Assembly: GCA_008501825.1 (NCBI GenBank)
Contig: QQUA01000006.1
Span: 620,001 to 684,000 of the forward strand
From: Planctomycetota bacterium
Lineage (GTDB): Bacteria; Planctomycetota; UBA1135
Reading direction: 5' to 3'
DNA length: 64,000 bases
This document shows, one piece after another, positions 7,532 to 16,126 of this stretch. Numbering within the stretch: the stretch's first letter is position 1; every line of letters begins with the position of its first letter. The notes beneath the pieces were generated by a model that was not told the origin of the DNA, did no database searches, and saw only the letters and a program-made list of their open reading frames with translations. The translations under genes were made by a program, and so were the position numbers.

Positions 7532-10500
7532 CCTTCATGCCTCAGATCGCGAGGTGCGTGTCCGCCATCTTTCTGAGCCAGTCCTTCCGCCGAGCGAATA
7601 TGCAGATCCCTTTGCGGGAAGGAGATTTCGATCTGTGCTTTGCGGAACGCATCGTCAACCTGAGTGTGAAGCTGGTCGATGACCTCCGGCCACAGGTCTC
7701 GGTTTGCCATGAAAACGCGTAGCTCGAACTCGAGTGAGCTCTCCCCAAAATTTCGGAAAATGGCCACCGGCGAAGGATTGTCCAGAACCAATTGGTTGTC
7801 CTTGGCAACTTGAAGCAATAAGGATCTTGCCTGTTTGGTATCGGATCCGTAGGCGATTCCCACTCGAATAATCACTCGGGTGACGGGGTCAGTTAACGTC
7901 CAGTTCACAACACTTCCAGTGATGAACTCCTTATTGGGAACGAGCAGCTCGCGACGGTCCCAATCGAGAATCGTCGTAGCGCGCATTCGAAGCCGAGTGA
8001 CGCGACCTTCGGTGCCTCCAACGGTCACGATGTCTCCGACCCTAATCTGGCGCTCGATGAGAATTATGATGCCGGATACGAAGTTGGCGAAAATCTCCTG
8101 CAATCCGAAGGCAAGGCCGAAAGTAAGGGCGGCCGCCAGCCATTGGATTTTGTTCCAGCCGATTCCGATCGCTCCGAAGGCAGCAGTCAAGCCAATGATA
8201 AGGATCACATAGCGAAATAGTGTGCTCAGCGCATACCGCGAGCCGCTGTCCAAAGGAAGTTTCTGCAGGACGCCGATCTCTAAAACCCCTGGCGCATTCT
8301 TCGTGATTACAGCAACGAGTATGAAAATGACCAAAGCCAGAAGAACATCCGCAAGAGTAATGCTGGTTGGTAGGTCCGATTCGGAAGTGATTGAACTTTC
8401 GGTCGATTCTGTCCCCTGCGCAGGAGGTAAAGGATCGCCATTGAACGGGTCCTCGTTTTTCATTACTAAAAAAACGGGCCACACTTGTACGCGATCGAGG
8501 GCTCGAAGCGCGGGGAAAGCACCCGCCCAGATGAAAAACAGGCTGAGCAGGGCCGCGGCAATGATGCCACTGCGGATCATCTGCCGGGTTTGTGCATCCA
8601 CAGCCGGAATGTCAACGCTTTCCTCGTCCAAAGGCGCTGCACCGGATTCTCTGGCCTGCGACTCGCTGGCTTCCGTGGCCTGTGTCTTTACTTGGGCTCG
8701 GTGGCGAGCTTGCTCTACGGCAAGTCGCCGGCGAGCAATGAACAGCCAACGCAATAGAACTGCATTGACAAGCACCAGAAGTAGGGCCAGGCCGAGAGAG
8801 TCGCGAAGGCGGGAGACAAGCTCCAGCGCGGAGTAGTAGTAACCTGCAAGCGCGAGCACAACGAGCGTTGCTGGAACAACCAGAAGCAGCCCGAACCAGA
8901 GCCGATGAGTTCGTTCCAAAATGCTTGCGCTCCGACGGAAGTGTTCGGCTAAGACCGCAGATCCTGGCCGAAACAACTGAAGCAAAATAGCGAACAAAGC
9001 GGCCATAAGGATAAAAAATACAATCCGGCCGGCTGAGTCATTCCATTCAGGGGTGCTTTGCTGATCAAAAACAATAGTCAAAAATTCAAGCGGAAGAACC
9101 ACCGGAATAAACCACCGAAGTTGGGAACGGATTGCTGCCACGCTAGAAGCAGGCCAGCGAAAGTGAGCCACTCCGAGGCCCTTCTCTCGAACGATCTGCC
9201 GGAAAAACTCAAGTGAGAAAAACGTGATGGAGATTTCGCGCAGAGCAAAGCCTGTGCAACGTGCGGCTTCGCCTTGAGTCGCCGGCTCTGAGAGAAACCA
9301 GCCCACGGCCCAAAGTAATAACGGTAACGGTGCGGCCAATGCCGCTGTCCAGATAAGAGCATGCATGGTGAGGATATAGCGATCCGTCTTGTAGGAGCGG
9401 ACGGCTTCAGCAGTGCGAATCAGAACTTTCCGTATTCGAGACCTCCATAGGAGAAGGCCGAGGATAATTGAAGCCAAGAGTAAGTAGCGTCCAGGATGTT
9501 CGTCAGCGGCTTTGGCACTCCGAGAAAAACTCGTTGACCAGGTTGGTGGCGAGAAAAGCCATATGAAGCCTTCTCCCGCATAAACGGGGTCTGGAAGGAA
9601 GCCGCTTACAGTGCTAGGAACCCAAAGGATGCGCTCCTCAATATAAGTTCGGTAAGAAACGGTTGCGCCAAGTAGGTCTTGATGTACGCGTTCATGTTCA
9701 AGGAGCGAGGTGATCAGTGACCCGAGCTCGTCGATCAAAACATCGTGTATAGAACGTTGAGAGGTAAGCAACTCCCGAGCAAGCGCGGAGAGTTGCTCCG
9801 CATCGGTGGCCACCGGGTCAAGCGTGGCTACAAGCCCCTCGTGGCTTGCGGCCAGATCGCCGGCTTCGTCACGTTCTTCTTGCAGCGAAATTTGGAGAAG
9901 TTGGGCCTGAGACAACGCGCTCTTGCGAGCTTCCGATTCATTACGAAGAATCTGGGGAGTTGCAGTCCATTCGTATTCTTGTCGGAGGAGGAGTCCCATT
10001 CCCTCCGACAGCCCGCCAACGACAATTTTCTTTTTCGTCGCATTGAATCGCCGCTGAGTTTCATCGCGCAGCTGCCTGGCGGCAAGCAAGGCCGCCCCTG
10101 CTTTGCTTATCTTGGCAGGTATTCCATCTTCTCCTGCACGAAGTGAGGCGAGTTCTTCATTTCTAAGTGCAATTTTGTTAAGCGAAGGAAAACGTGCGGC
10201 AGTTTGGCGACGCTGTTGTTCCGCGATGCGCGCCGCGGCCTCTGCTTCATCTTGCCGCTTTTGGTTTGCCCGCTGTCTCCAAAGCTGGGCAAGTTGATCG
10301 GCCCGAGCGAGCAGCCTTTGAGCTCGGTCTCGTCTAAGCGGGAGGAGTTCACGCCTTGTTTCATATGCGGTACGTTCGCTGACGAGCATGGCCTCCTCTG
10401 AGCGTAAAGCCTTGAGTTCGGCGAGAAAGGCCACACGTCGGACTTCATCTTCAGGCGTATCGCCAGCCATCGTACGAAGAGTCGCCTCACGCTCACTAAC

Positions 10501-11028
10501 AGCCGTGCGGACGCGAGAGATGTCCTCGCTGAGGACATTCAGGCGGTCGGCTCGATGTTCAGCCTCAGCCGCAAGTTCCTCAGCAAGTTTTTGAGCTGCC
10601 ACCCGGTTTGCTTCTGCTTCTTGTTGCAAAAGCTCTAGGTCGCGAAGCGACGTGTCGGGCCTTAGCTCCGGTTCTTCGCGATCCGGAGGCTGGGCGAGTT
10701 CTTGGCGAAGCGACTCGAGGAGACTCGGAGCCTCCTGAATCTGACGATCAAATTCCTTGTGCCGTTGCTCGAGCTGTTTTACGCGTTCTAGCTGCTGTAA
10801 GGCTTGGCCATAAGTTCCCAGTATTTGGTCTCGGTTCGGAGTCTCGGATTCCCTTAGGGTTTCGATTTTGGATTGAATCTCAGATGTAGTCGGCGGCTCG
10901 AGAAACTCAGACTCTTCTTGCGCAACCGCGGTTAATGGAAGTACAGCCCAAAGTAGAGCCACTCGGAATGCCTTTTGGATTCCGTTTTTGATTTCCGGCA
11001 GTTTTTGAAGATCGCTGTCCGCCTTCAT
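7528..11028 (-). CDS. Large mechanosensitive channel, MscK/KefA type
   Basis: 1166-residue member of the MscS superfamily with the MscK architecture: signal peptide (ending near TAVAQ), a periplasmic coiled-coil region of about 450 residues rich in Glu/Gln/Arg, many membrane helices (about 510-980), and a C-terminal MscS pore/beta domain. The pore helix and beta domain are clear around residues 945-1060 (GLAFGLQEIFANFVSG, then RQIRVGDIVTVGGTEGRV and VPNKEFITGSVVNW). Such channels release osmolytes during hypo-osmotic shock; MscK channels also respond to K+. It is transcribed alone, convergent with the CorA-like gene. Confidence 0.87.
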   Translation of the reverse strand: MKADSDLQKLPEIKNGIQKAFRVALLWAVLPLTAVAQEESEFLEPPTTSEIQSKIETLRESETPNRDQILGTYGQALQQLERVKQLEQRHKEFDRQIQEAPSLLESLRQELAQPPDREEPELRPDTSLRDLELLQQEAEANRVAAQKLAEELAAEAEHRADRLNVLSEDISRVRTAVSEREATLRTMAGDTPEDEVRRVAFLAELKALRSEEAMLVSERTAYETRRELLPLRRDRAQRLLARADQLAQLWRQRANQKRQDEAEAAARIAEQQRRQTAARFPSLNKIALRNEELASLRAGEDGIPAKISKAGAALLAARQLRDETQRRFNATKKKIVVGGLSEGMGLLLRQEYEWTATPQILRNESEARKSALSQAQLLQISLQEERDEAGDLAASHEGLVATLDPVATDAEQLSALARELLTSQRSIHDVLIDELGSLITSLLEHERVHQDLLGATVSYRTYIEERILWVPSTVSGFLPDPVYAGEGFIWLFSPPTWSTSFSRSAKAADEHPGRYLLLASIILGLLLWRSRIRKVLIRTAEAVRSYKTDRYILTMHALIWTAALAAPLPLLLWAVGWFLSEPATQGEAARCTGFALREISITFFSLEFFRQIVREKGLGVAHFRWPASSVAAIRSQLRWFIPVVLPLEFLTIVFDQQSTPEWNDSAGRIVFFILMAALFAILLQLFRPGSAVLAEHFRRSASILERTHRLWFGLLLVVPATLVVLALAGYYYSALELVSRLRDSLGLALLLVLVNAVLLRWLFIARRRLAVEQARHRAQVKTQATEASESQARESGAAPLDEESVDIPAVDAQTRQMIRSGIIAAALLSLFFIWAGAFPALRALDRVQVWPVFLVMKNEDPFNGDPLPPAQGTESTESSITSESDLPTSITLADVLLALVIFILVAVITKNAPGVLEIGVLQKLPLDSGSRYALSTLFRYVILIIGLTAAFGAIGIGWNKIQWLAAALTFGLAFGLQEIFANFVSGIIILIERQIRVGDIVTVGGTEGRVTRLRMRATTILDWDRRELLVPNKEFITGSVVNWTLTDPVTRVIIRVGIAYGSDTKQARSLLLQVAKDNQLVLDNPSPVAIFRNFGESSLEFELRVFMANRDLWPEVIDQLHTQVDDAFRKAQIEISFPQRDLHIRSAEGLAQKDGGHAPRDLRHEG

Positions 11029-11939
11029 CCTTCATCCTGTCCGCTCTTCTGCATTCCGCATGAGTGTGTCAACGCGTACGAGTGGAGTCTAGATTAGCCC
11101 TATTCTATATCGAGCCGCAGGCGCTGAAAATTTCCTGCTTTGAAAGCCAGTTGGGAGAAAATAAATAACCTCGGAGATTCGCTTGTCTCACAGGCCGAGG
11201 CGTGCATTCAAAGTTGAGAGAAGGCCGAAGCGGTTTGCCAGGCTCTTCCGACATGAATTATTGCATCCGCAGGAATAAATATCGCCGTCTTTGGGGCCTC
11301 CTTCAAGAAAGGTTCAAACACTTTCCGAGCCCTCGGGCCGAACGGGATGATTCGTTCCATGCATTCATCTTTGGGGCTCGCGGCCGGTAGGCCCCTTCTT
11401 CATTTGGAAGTTTGAGACCTTGCCCGCGCATGTTCTTGACTCCACCTGGTCTTATTGCGGAATGCAACTGAAGAAGAAGCATCGTTCGCATCAGCATTGA
11501 TATGTGAGGGAGCACAGCCTGGGCGGGATCTTAGAGACCGTCCTAACCGACTTTGATGGGCGAACTTTTACGTCTCCGGGATGGAGGTTCCATGGCGGAT
11601 CGGGGCGTTGGAAGCAATCTGCTACTCGTTGATCGCCCGAAAGAAAATCCGGCGTACGTGACTGACGATTTTGCTGGCCGTTTCCCTGTTGAGGCAGTCC
11701 TCCGCCAGGGCGGCCTGGAATGTCTTGAGTTATAGTGGTCCGAATATCAATGATGGCACGAACCCATGGCTCCGAGGCAGGTAAGACATCGTGCAACAAA
11801 CGCTTGCTCGGGGGGCATTGGGATGCTCCAGGCGTGGTGACTTTCCCAAGGCTGGATTCGTCCAGAAAACTGGACTCAGGAAACCGCATCAGCCGGAACA
11901 TGGCAGGTTCACAATTAGTTAATAGGCAACGAACTAAAG
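11029..11939. other. 911-nt stretch without a recognisable gene, left flank of the island
   Basis: Bounded by the start of the mechanosensitive channel gene and the left att repeat. Several short open frames exist on both strands, but none has a ribosome-binding site plus a recognisable protein family, and their amino-acid composition looks random. Before the island inserted, this DNA would have lain directly downstream of the tRNA-Arg gene. It may contain remnants of earlier insertions, but I cannot support any. Confidence 0.5.
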
Positions 11940-11988
11940 TGGTACGCCCGAGAGGATTCGAACCCCTGGCCTACAGCTCCGGAGGCTG
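11940..11988. repeat. Left attachment site (tRNA-Arg 3' fragment)
   Basis: Copy of the last 49 nt of the tRNA-Arg gene (with CCA) found at 32568-32616. 48 of 49 bases match; the single difference is A at 11944 against G at 32572, and 11945-11988 is a perfect 44-bp match. The copy stops inside the anticodon arm, so it cannot encode a tRNA. The distance between copies is 20628 bp, an exact multiple of three, which keeps the integrase reading frame aligned between the two ends. Confidence 0.93.
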
Positions 11989-12219
11989 CGAGCCCACGAC
12001 GCAACGGCATCACTGGAAGGGGTTTGCGACGCCTCCGATCCGGACACCAGCACAATCACCAGCGGTCAGCAGCAGGGTGCCGCCGAGAGCGATCCCGAGC
12101 TTGCCGAGCTGATTCGCCGCTGGCCGCGCCTTCCCTCGGCCGTCAGGGCCGGAATCCTGGCGATGGTGCGTGAGCTTCCCAACCTGGGAGCGGCTGGTGA
12201 CGAGCCCACCTCATCGTGA
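11989..12219 (+). other. Displaced 3' end of the island integrase gene (76 codons plus stop)
   Basis: Reading the left att repeat in the integrase frame gives the same peptide as the right copy (PERIRTPGLQLRRL), then continues for 76 residues to a TGA at 12217-12219. This tail contains DPELAELIRRWPRLPS followed by AVRAGILAMVREL. As I recall, a W-P-x-L-P-x-x-(I/V)-(R/K)-x-x-I-L-A-(L/M)-V ending is common at the C-terminus of planctomycete tyrosine recombinases, whereas the tail read at the right end is simply antisense tRNA. In the excised circle the integrase would be 437 residues encoded up to 32616 plus these 76, 513 in total. It has no start of its own in the integrated state. Confidence 0.85.
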
Positions 12220-12648
12220 TCGGCCCGGTCATCCGGTCCGAGTTGCTCGACTCGCCCAATTCCACCGTGGCAGGGGGCATGGTCACGTTGGTCCACCCGT
12301 GCCGTCCGGCCGTTCGTCGAGGGGGGGAGCGGCTCCTCGTCTGCTGACTTGCCGACTTGACTCACTTGCCCCTCCTAGCGGATGCACAGACATGCCGGCT
12401 GGCACGCGCGCCCACGGAGCACCGGCTACCAGGGGTGGGGGGTGCGGTTCCCGACCTCGGATGGGTCCCATCGAGGACTCTGACCCAGCCCGCGCCGACA
12501 TGCGATTTGCTACCCATCTTGGCTGCTTCTTGTCTGGTCATGATGGAGTTGCGCGCCGCCCGCCCCCTCGCCCAACGAAGGTCACCTCAGTGCGTAACGA
12601 CCAGGGCGGAAGTGCCACCCCCTTTCCCGCCCCCGACCCGGAATCTCC
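12220..12648. other. Intergenic region before the first selenoprotein gene
   Basis: About 430 nt without a supported gene; open frames here lack family similarity and are in a very GC-rich background. It holds copy A of the 41-bp imperfect repeat (12441-12481). The promoter of the gene at 12649 should be here: TTGACT at 12356-12361 could be a -35 element, but no convincing -10 follows at normal spacing. Confidence 0.5.
12441..12481 (+). repeat. 41-bp imperfect direct repeat, copy A
   Basis: Matches 17403-17443 at 34 of 41 positions, starting with a perfect 14-mer (GGTGCGGTTCCCGA) and ending with AGGACTCT. Inside is the near-palindrome GATGGGTCCCATC, flanked by CCTCG and CGAGG that can pair. 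In copy B the flanks are GGTCC and GGACT, which also pair (one G-T): the changes keep the pairing, as expected of a structured RNA or a symmetric protein site. Function unknown. Confidence 0.55.
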
Positions 12649-13548
12649 ATGAGCCCGTTCAGACTCGTGCTTGCAATCGGAATTGCGTGTGCCGCATCCG
12701 CTCTCGCCGCAGCTGGGCCTGCCGTGCCGACCCAGCCACAGGATCCAAGGCAGCACTTCGAGGAAGCCGCTCAGGCGTTCGAGACTTGTGTCGGTTGCCA
12801 CCCTGCTCCGGATCTCGAGCTGTCCACGGATCGCGCCTGGCGTAACGCGATCCCAGGGACGACCTGAATGCCAATCTCCCGCGAAGTGCGGTCGGCACTT
12901 CCTGATTGGCTGGACACCGAGGCGGCGAATGCCTTCCGAGCTCGTCTAGTTCGGTCTGAAACTGAAGTTGCCGACGGCCAGGCTGGTCTGACCGTCGATA
13001 TTGAGGCAGGGTCGTTGCTGCTCCGTCGAGGAGACGTGAGATACCGGGTGGTATTCGAGGGGGAGGCCTCGGCAGCTTCACTCGCGCCGGGTCGCTATCA
13101 GCTCCTCGGCTACCGAGTCCGCAAGACGGACGAATCCGGTTCCGATTGGTTCATCTCCACCACGGGCGCATCGGGGCCCGAACTCCTGCTTCGAGCCGGG
13201 ACGACCCACAATCTCGAGGTCGATCCTGGGCTCGATGTGAAACTCAGCGGTTCCCGAAAGGGAATCGGTCCGGTCAACTTGCGACTGTCGGTGACCGGAG
13301 ATGACGGCCGGTTGCTCACGCTCTATCGCGAAGGCAAGCGAGTCTCGGCCGAGGCGCTCCTCATCGACGGTGAGGGTCGAGAGCTGGCGCGCTCAGGACT
13401 GGAGTACGGGTGAGGCAACTCGGCCTCGGCTTCGTTGAAGCCGACACGACCCTTCTATGCCGCCCCTCTATCGGTCGAGGTCGAGTTCCCCACCGGGCCC
13501 TTCCAGCGAGACGGCGACCTGAAGGTGCCGGTCTCGAGCGCTGACTGA
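12649..13548 (+). CDS. Exported CxxCH protein with two UGA-encoded selenocysteines
   Basis: 299 residues if the in-frame TGAs at 12865-12867 (residue 73) and 13411-13413 (residue 255) are read as Sec; otherwise two fragments in one frame. A signal peptide (residues 1-21) is followed by CVGCH at 47-51, a haem-c or metal motif, and Sec73 lies 22 residues later after NAIPGTT. Residues 90-250 look like beta-rich binding domains; the segment after Sec255 (VEVEFPTGPFQRDG) is protein-like and ends the gene. Each TGA is followed by its own perfect hairpin at SECIS distance. The alternative, a pseudogene with two nonsense mutations, would not explain the hairpins or the intact frame. I do not recognise the family. 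The gene converges with the thioredoxin fusion gene; two TGA codons in a row (13546-13551) end it. Confidence 0.75.
12871..12909 (+). promoter_or_regulatory. SECIS-like hairpin for Sec73
   Basis: Starts 3 nt after the TGA. Outer stem CCAATC (12871-12876) with GATTGG (12904-12909); inner perfect 7-bp stem GAAGTGC (12883-12889) with GCACTTC (12895-12901); apical loop GGTCG. The loop begins 22 nt after the TGA and contains GGUC, the same tetranucleotide as the SelB-binding loop of the E. coli fdhF SECIS. Confidence 0.82.
13426..13444 (+). promoter_or_regulatory. SECIS-like hairpin for Sec255
   Basis: Perfect 8-bp stem TCGGCTTC (13426-13433) with GAAGCCGA (13437-13444) and loop GTT. The loop starts 20 nt after the TGA at 13411-13413 and begins with G, fitting the bacterial SECIS pattern. 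Confidence 0.75.
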
Positions 13549-13591
13549 TGATCGGGTCGAGGCTGCGCGGGGATCAATCGTGTCTACCGCC

Positions 13592-14386
13592 TCAATCCTT
13601 CCGAGTCGAACCCTCCATCGCGGAGGTCAGCCTGCGCACTCGTTGCAGAAACTGTTCGGGTGGCTCGAATTCCCGCAACCGCTCCACGACGACTCCCTCG
13701 GCGTCGATCAGGAAGATGTCCGGAACGGTTGAAATGCCGTAGGTATCTGCCAAGCTCGGGAACTCGTCGGTGTCGATTTCGACGACGATGAATCCATCCA
13801 GTGCTTGTGCCACCCCAGCATCCGACAGGGTTTCCTCCTTGAAGCGGACGCAAGGCGCGCACCAGGTCGCCCAGAAATCGAGCAGGACCGGAAGGCCTTC
13901 GCGCTGGGCACGGTTCATGGCCTCTCGGTAGAACTCCGGCTCATTCTCGAACCGGACCACGCGCTCGAGCGAGGGTTCCTCGCTGTCCGGTTGCAGAAGA
14001 CTTGGGCGCTCGAGTCGTTCGGATTCATAACCCTCGTCGAGGATGATCGCTTGGATCGCTTCGGCGTCGGACGCACCTGGATCGAACTCCACAAGGATCT
14101 CGTCGTTCACGTAGTCCCAGGCGACCGCCTGGATTCCCGCAGTCTCCTCCAGCCTGGCGGAGATGCGGTCCGGTCACGCACGTCAGGTGGCGCCCGACTC
14201 GGTCTTCATCAGCCCCGCCACCGCGAGGACGACCGCGCGGGACTCCTGGCTCGCGGCTGCATCAGGTCGCGCTCTCTCGACCTTGCTGAGCGAGGTCCCG
14301 GCGTCGCCAAGATCGGAGCAGGAAACCGCGAGGACACCTGCCGAGATGGCTGGAATCGCCCAGACAAAGAGGTTGAGTTGTGTCAT
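13592..14386 (-). CDS. Lipoprotein with UxxU heavy-metal-associated domain fused to thioredoxin (selenoprotein)
   Basis: 264 residues when two in-frame TGAs (14185-14183 and 14176-14174, residues 68 and 71) are read as Sec. The N-terminus has a lipobox (LAVSC, Cys23). Residues 50-120 are a MerP/CopZ-type HMA domain in which the metal-binding CxxC is U-R-A-U, followed by the usual helix (ISARLEETAGIQAV) and DEGYE end. After a linker comes a thioredoxin domain with WCAPC (Cys176, Cys179) and the cis-proline segment STVPDIFLID. A conventional gene call would keep only a thioredoxin beginning at GTG 14110. One SECIS-like hairpin follows the second TGA. The gene starts 28 nt after the zf-CopZ/MerT gene and is third in the csoR operon. 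Likely role: capture of a soft metal ion at the outer face and reduction of the Sec pair by the attached thioredoxin. Confidence 0.83.
14138..14167 (-). promoter_or_regulatory. SECIS-like hairpin for the UxxU motif
   Basis: Read on the minus strand: CGCA-TCTCC-G-CCA, loop GGC, TGG-A-GGAGA-C-TGCG. That is 12 base pairs interrupted by one G-A mismatch and one bulged C. The loop starts 19 nt after the second TGA (28 after the first) and begins with GG. Confidence 0.78.
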
Positions 14387-14414
14387 GGTCTCTTCAGGCT
14401 GACGGGAGACTGGA

Positions 14415-15806
14415 TCACTGCAGATCGTCGACCGTGCAACAGCCCAGTCCGCTGAGGTCCTGGCTGAAGTCCGACCGAGGGGTTTCCGGTGGTCCGATTC
14501 CGTAGTCGGTCGCCACGACCGCATCGGCAACCGCACGGAGGAGGAATGGTTCGTTCTCGGCGAGAACCTTGAGCAGGCCATCGTCGGCATCGACGACGAC
14601 TCCACCGACCCCATCGACTCGCCAGACGGCATCGGCGATCGTGACGGCACAGGCTTCGCAGGTCATGCCCGTGACTGGAATGCGGATCCATTCGGCGGGA
14701 ACCAGGTTCGCGATCACCTGCTGTCCTTGGAGTACCGCAAGAACGTCGGCTTGCGCTTGGAGAGGGTCGCCTTCAGCCAGCTCAAGTCGGAGGCCATGAC
14801 CGCCCGGGAGGACCTCGGAGAGTGCTACGGACTTCAGGTTCCCGAGCTCGATCGCAAGATCGGCCGGCCGTTCGACCAGTTCGTCACCTTCGCTCAGTGG
14901 CAACACGAGCAGATTGATGGCGTCTTCGCGACCCATCGCTGTCGGCGCCGATCCAATCAGGGACGCGACGTAGTCCGGGAAGAGCAAGAGCGCGATCGCT
15001 CCCGCTGTAACTGGCCACAGGAGGATTCGGTTCCATCGCTGAAGCCGGGACGGTCCCGAATCGCCAGCGACCGTGCAGCAGTCCTCCGCCGTCGCTGGAG
15101 CTCCGCTGACTCCTGCAACCGTGGATCCTCGGGCGGGTCGGTAACTCAGGTAGAACGCCACTCCCAGCAGGCCCAAGGTGAGCAGCGCAAAGGGCAGCCT
15201 GTACTCCTCGAAGAACGCCGAGGCGCCGACCGCTGAGGCACCGAAGCCAACCAAGGCGAGGGGGAGCCAACAGCAGGCCGAGGCGAGGAGCGCGGTCATC
15301 AGGACACCTGCCTGGACCCAGAGGCCGGTTCGGCCGGCCTTGGATCGAGCAGCCCCGATGGAAGGTGCCCCCTCATCGCCCGTGGCCAGCTTCATCGCCC
15401 GGCGCACGTTCCCCAGGCAGCAAGTTCCCTCCGGGTTCTCCGTTTCGCAGGCGCAATCCCCGACACGCACCTTGGCGGCAATCTCCGCCGCGATGGCGCA
15501 TGCCCCCGTGTCTCGCACCTGGTCCATAATCTCCTCCTCGGTGTGGCCGAAGCAGTAGCAGACGGGAGTCGGTGGGCCCGGCTGCTTCTGACCGACGCGA
15601 ACCCGGAGATCGTCCACCGTGTACGACCGCGCAGAATCGGCCCGGAAGTACACGATGCTGCAGCCCGGCGTCCTGCAGAACCAGAATCCGTCGTCCGCTT
15701 GCAGCGAACCTCGGATCTCTGGACGAAGGAGGCTCTCGACCGTCCGCCGGCCGACCGCTTTGCCCAGGTGTCCGCATTCGGGACAGAGTTCGTGTTGCGT
15801 GCTCAT
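14415..15806 (-). CDS. zf-CopZ / MerT-like / HMA metal transporter fusion
   Basis: 463-residue three-part protein. Residues 1-115 match the Cys-rich N-terminal domain of Archaeoglobus CopZ (zinc plus [2Fe-2S]): CPECGHLGK, TVESLLRP, FCRTPGCSIVYF, DLRVRVGQK and PVCYCFGHTEEEI. A membrane part follows with the MerT signature CCWLPLALVGFGASAVG (around residue 180) and several more helices. The C-terminus is an HMA domain with GMTCEACAV and ends in a CC pair. MerT carries metal handed over by MerP into the cytoplasm; the fused CopZ and HMA domains suggest self-contained capture, transport and cytoplasmic hand-over. All metal sites here use Cys. ATG 15806 is chosen because the CopZ domain begins there; the open frame extends upstream across csoR in another phase. 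Second gene of the csoR operon. Confidence 0.85.
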   Translation of the reverse strand: MSTQHELCPECGHLGKAVGRRTVESLLRPEIRGSLQADDGFWFCRTPGCSIVYFRADSARSYTVDDLRVRVGQKQPGPPTPVCYCFGHTEEEIMDQVRDTGACAIAAEIAAKVRVGDCACETENPEGTCCLGNVRRAMKLATGDEGAPSIGAARSKAGRTGLWVQAGVLMTALLASACCWLPLALVGFGASAVGASAFFEEYRLPFALLTLGLLGVAFYLSYRPARGSTVAGVSGAPATAEDCCTVAGDSGPSRLQRWNRILLWPVTAGAIALLLFPDYVASLIGSAPTAMGREDAINLLVLPLSEGDELVERPADLAIELGNLKSVALSEVLPGGHGLRLELAEGDPLQAQADVLAVLQGQQVIANLVPAEWIRIPVTGMTCEACAVTIADAVWRVDGVGGVVVDADDGLLKVLAENEPFLLRAVADAVVATDYGIGPPETPRSDFSQDLSGLGCCTVDDLQ

Positions 15807-15817
15807 CCTCTGCACTC

Positions 15818-16105
15818 CTAGTGCTTCATGGCCGCCGCCACGGCTTTGGAAACGCGGTCGAGGATCTCGTCCTGGTCTCCCTCCATGCAGGTCGTGGCGC
15901 AAGCGACCAGGTGGGTTTCGAGCAACCGGACGATGACTTGCCGCAGGGCGCCGCGGGCCGCCGCAGCCTGGAGAATGAGATCGTCGGCACAGGCCCCTTC
16001 CTCGAGGCTGCTCCGGAGCGCGCGCACCTGGCCTTCGACCCGCGAGAGCCGATTGGCCATGGACTTCTTGTCCTGGTCGCTGAGGTAGGTGGTGGCAGAT
16101 TCCAT
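15818..16105 (-). CDS. csoR: CsoR/RcnR-family metal-sensing repressor
   Basis: 95-residue all-helical DUF156 repressor. Residues Cys39, His65 and Cys69 match the Cys-His-Cys Cu(I) ligand set of CsoR, with the usual RLSRVEGQVR first helix. ATG 16105 gives the normal family length; the open frame extends further upstream but crosses the operator. The palindrome ATACCCC-CCT-GGGGTAT lies 22 nt upstream of the ATG, so it should repress its own operon (csoR, zf-CopZ/MerT/HMA, UxxU-thioredoxin) until metal binds. The ligand set says copper; neighbouring MerT/MerP-like genes leave mercury or silver possible. Confidence 0.88.
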   Translation of the reverse strand: MESATTYLSDQDKKSMANRLSRVEGQVRALRSSLEEGACADDLILQAAAARGALRQVIVRLLETHLVACATTCMEGDQDEILDRVSKAVAAAMKH

Positions 16106-16126
16106 GAGGAGCGAGTCGAGAGGAAG

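Noticed and set aside
11491..11901. Minus-strand open frame of 136 codons left of the island as a gene
   Set aside because: No ribosome-binding site, no family similarity, and composition that looks random.
11940..11988. A second tRNA-Arg gene at the left end of the island
   Set aside because: Only the 3' part is present; the D arm and 5' acceptor strand are missing, so it is the att fragment.
12431..12520. The repeats at 12441 and 17403 as a tRNA-Sec (selC) gene
   Set aside because: No TCA anticodon loop, no long acceptor/T-arm arrangement and no CCA end could be placed.
13546..13551. Tandem TGA TGA at the end of the CxxCH selenoprotein gene as further Sec codons
   Set aside because: No SECIS-like hairpin follows, the downstream frame is antisense to the thioredoxin gene, and its translation does not look protein-like.
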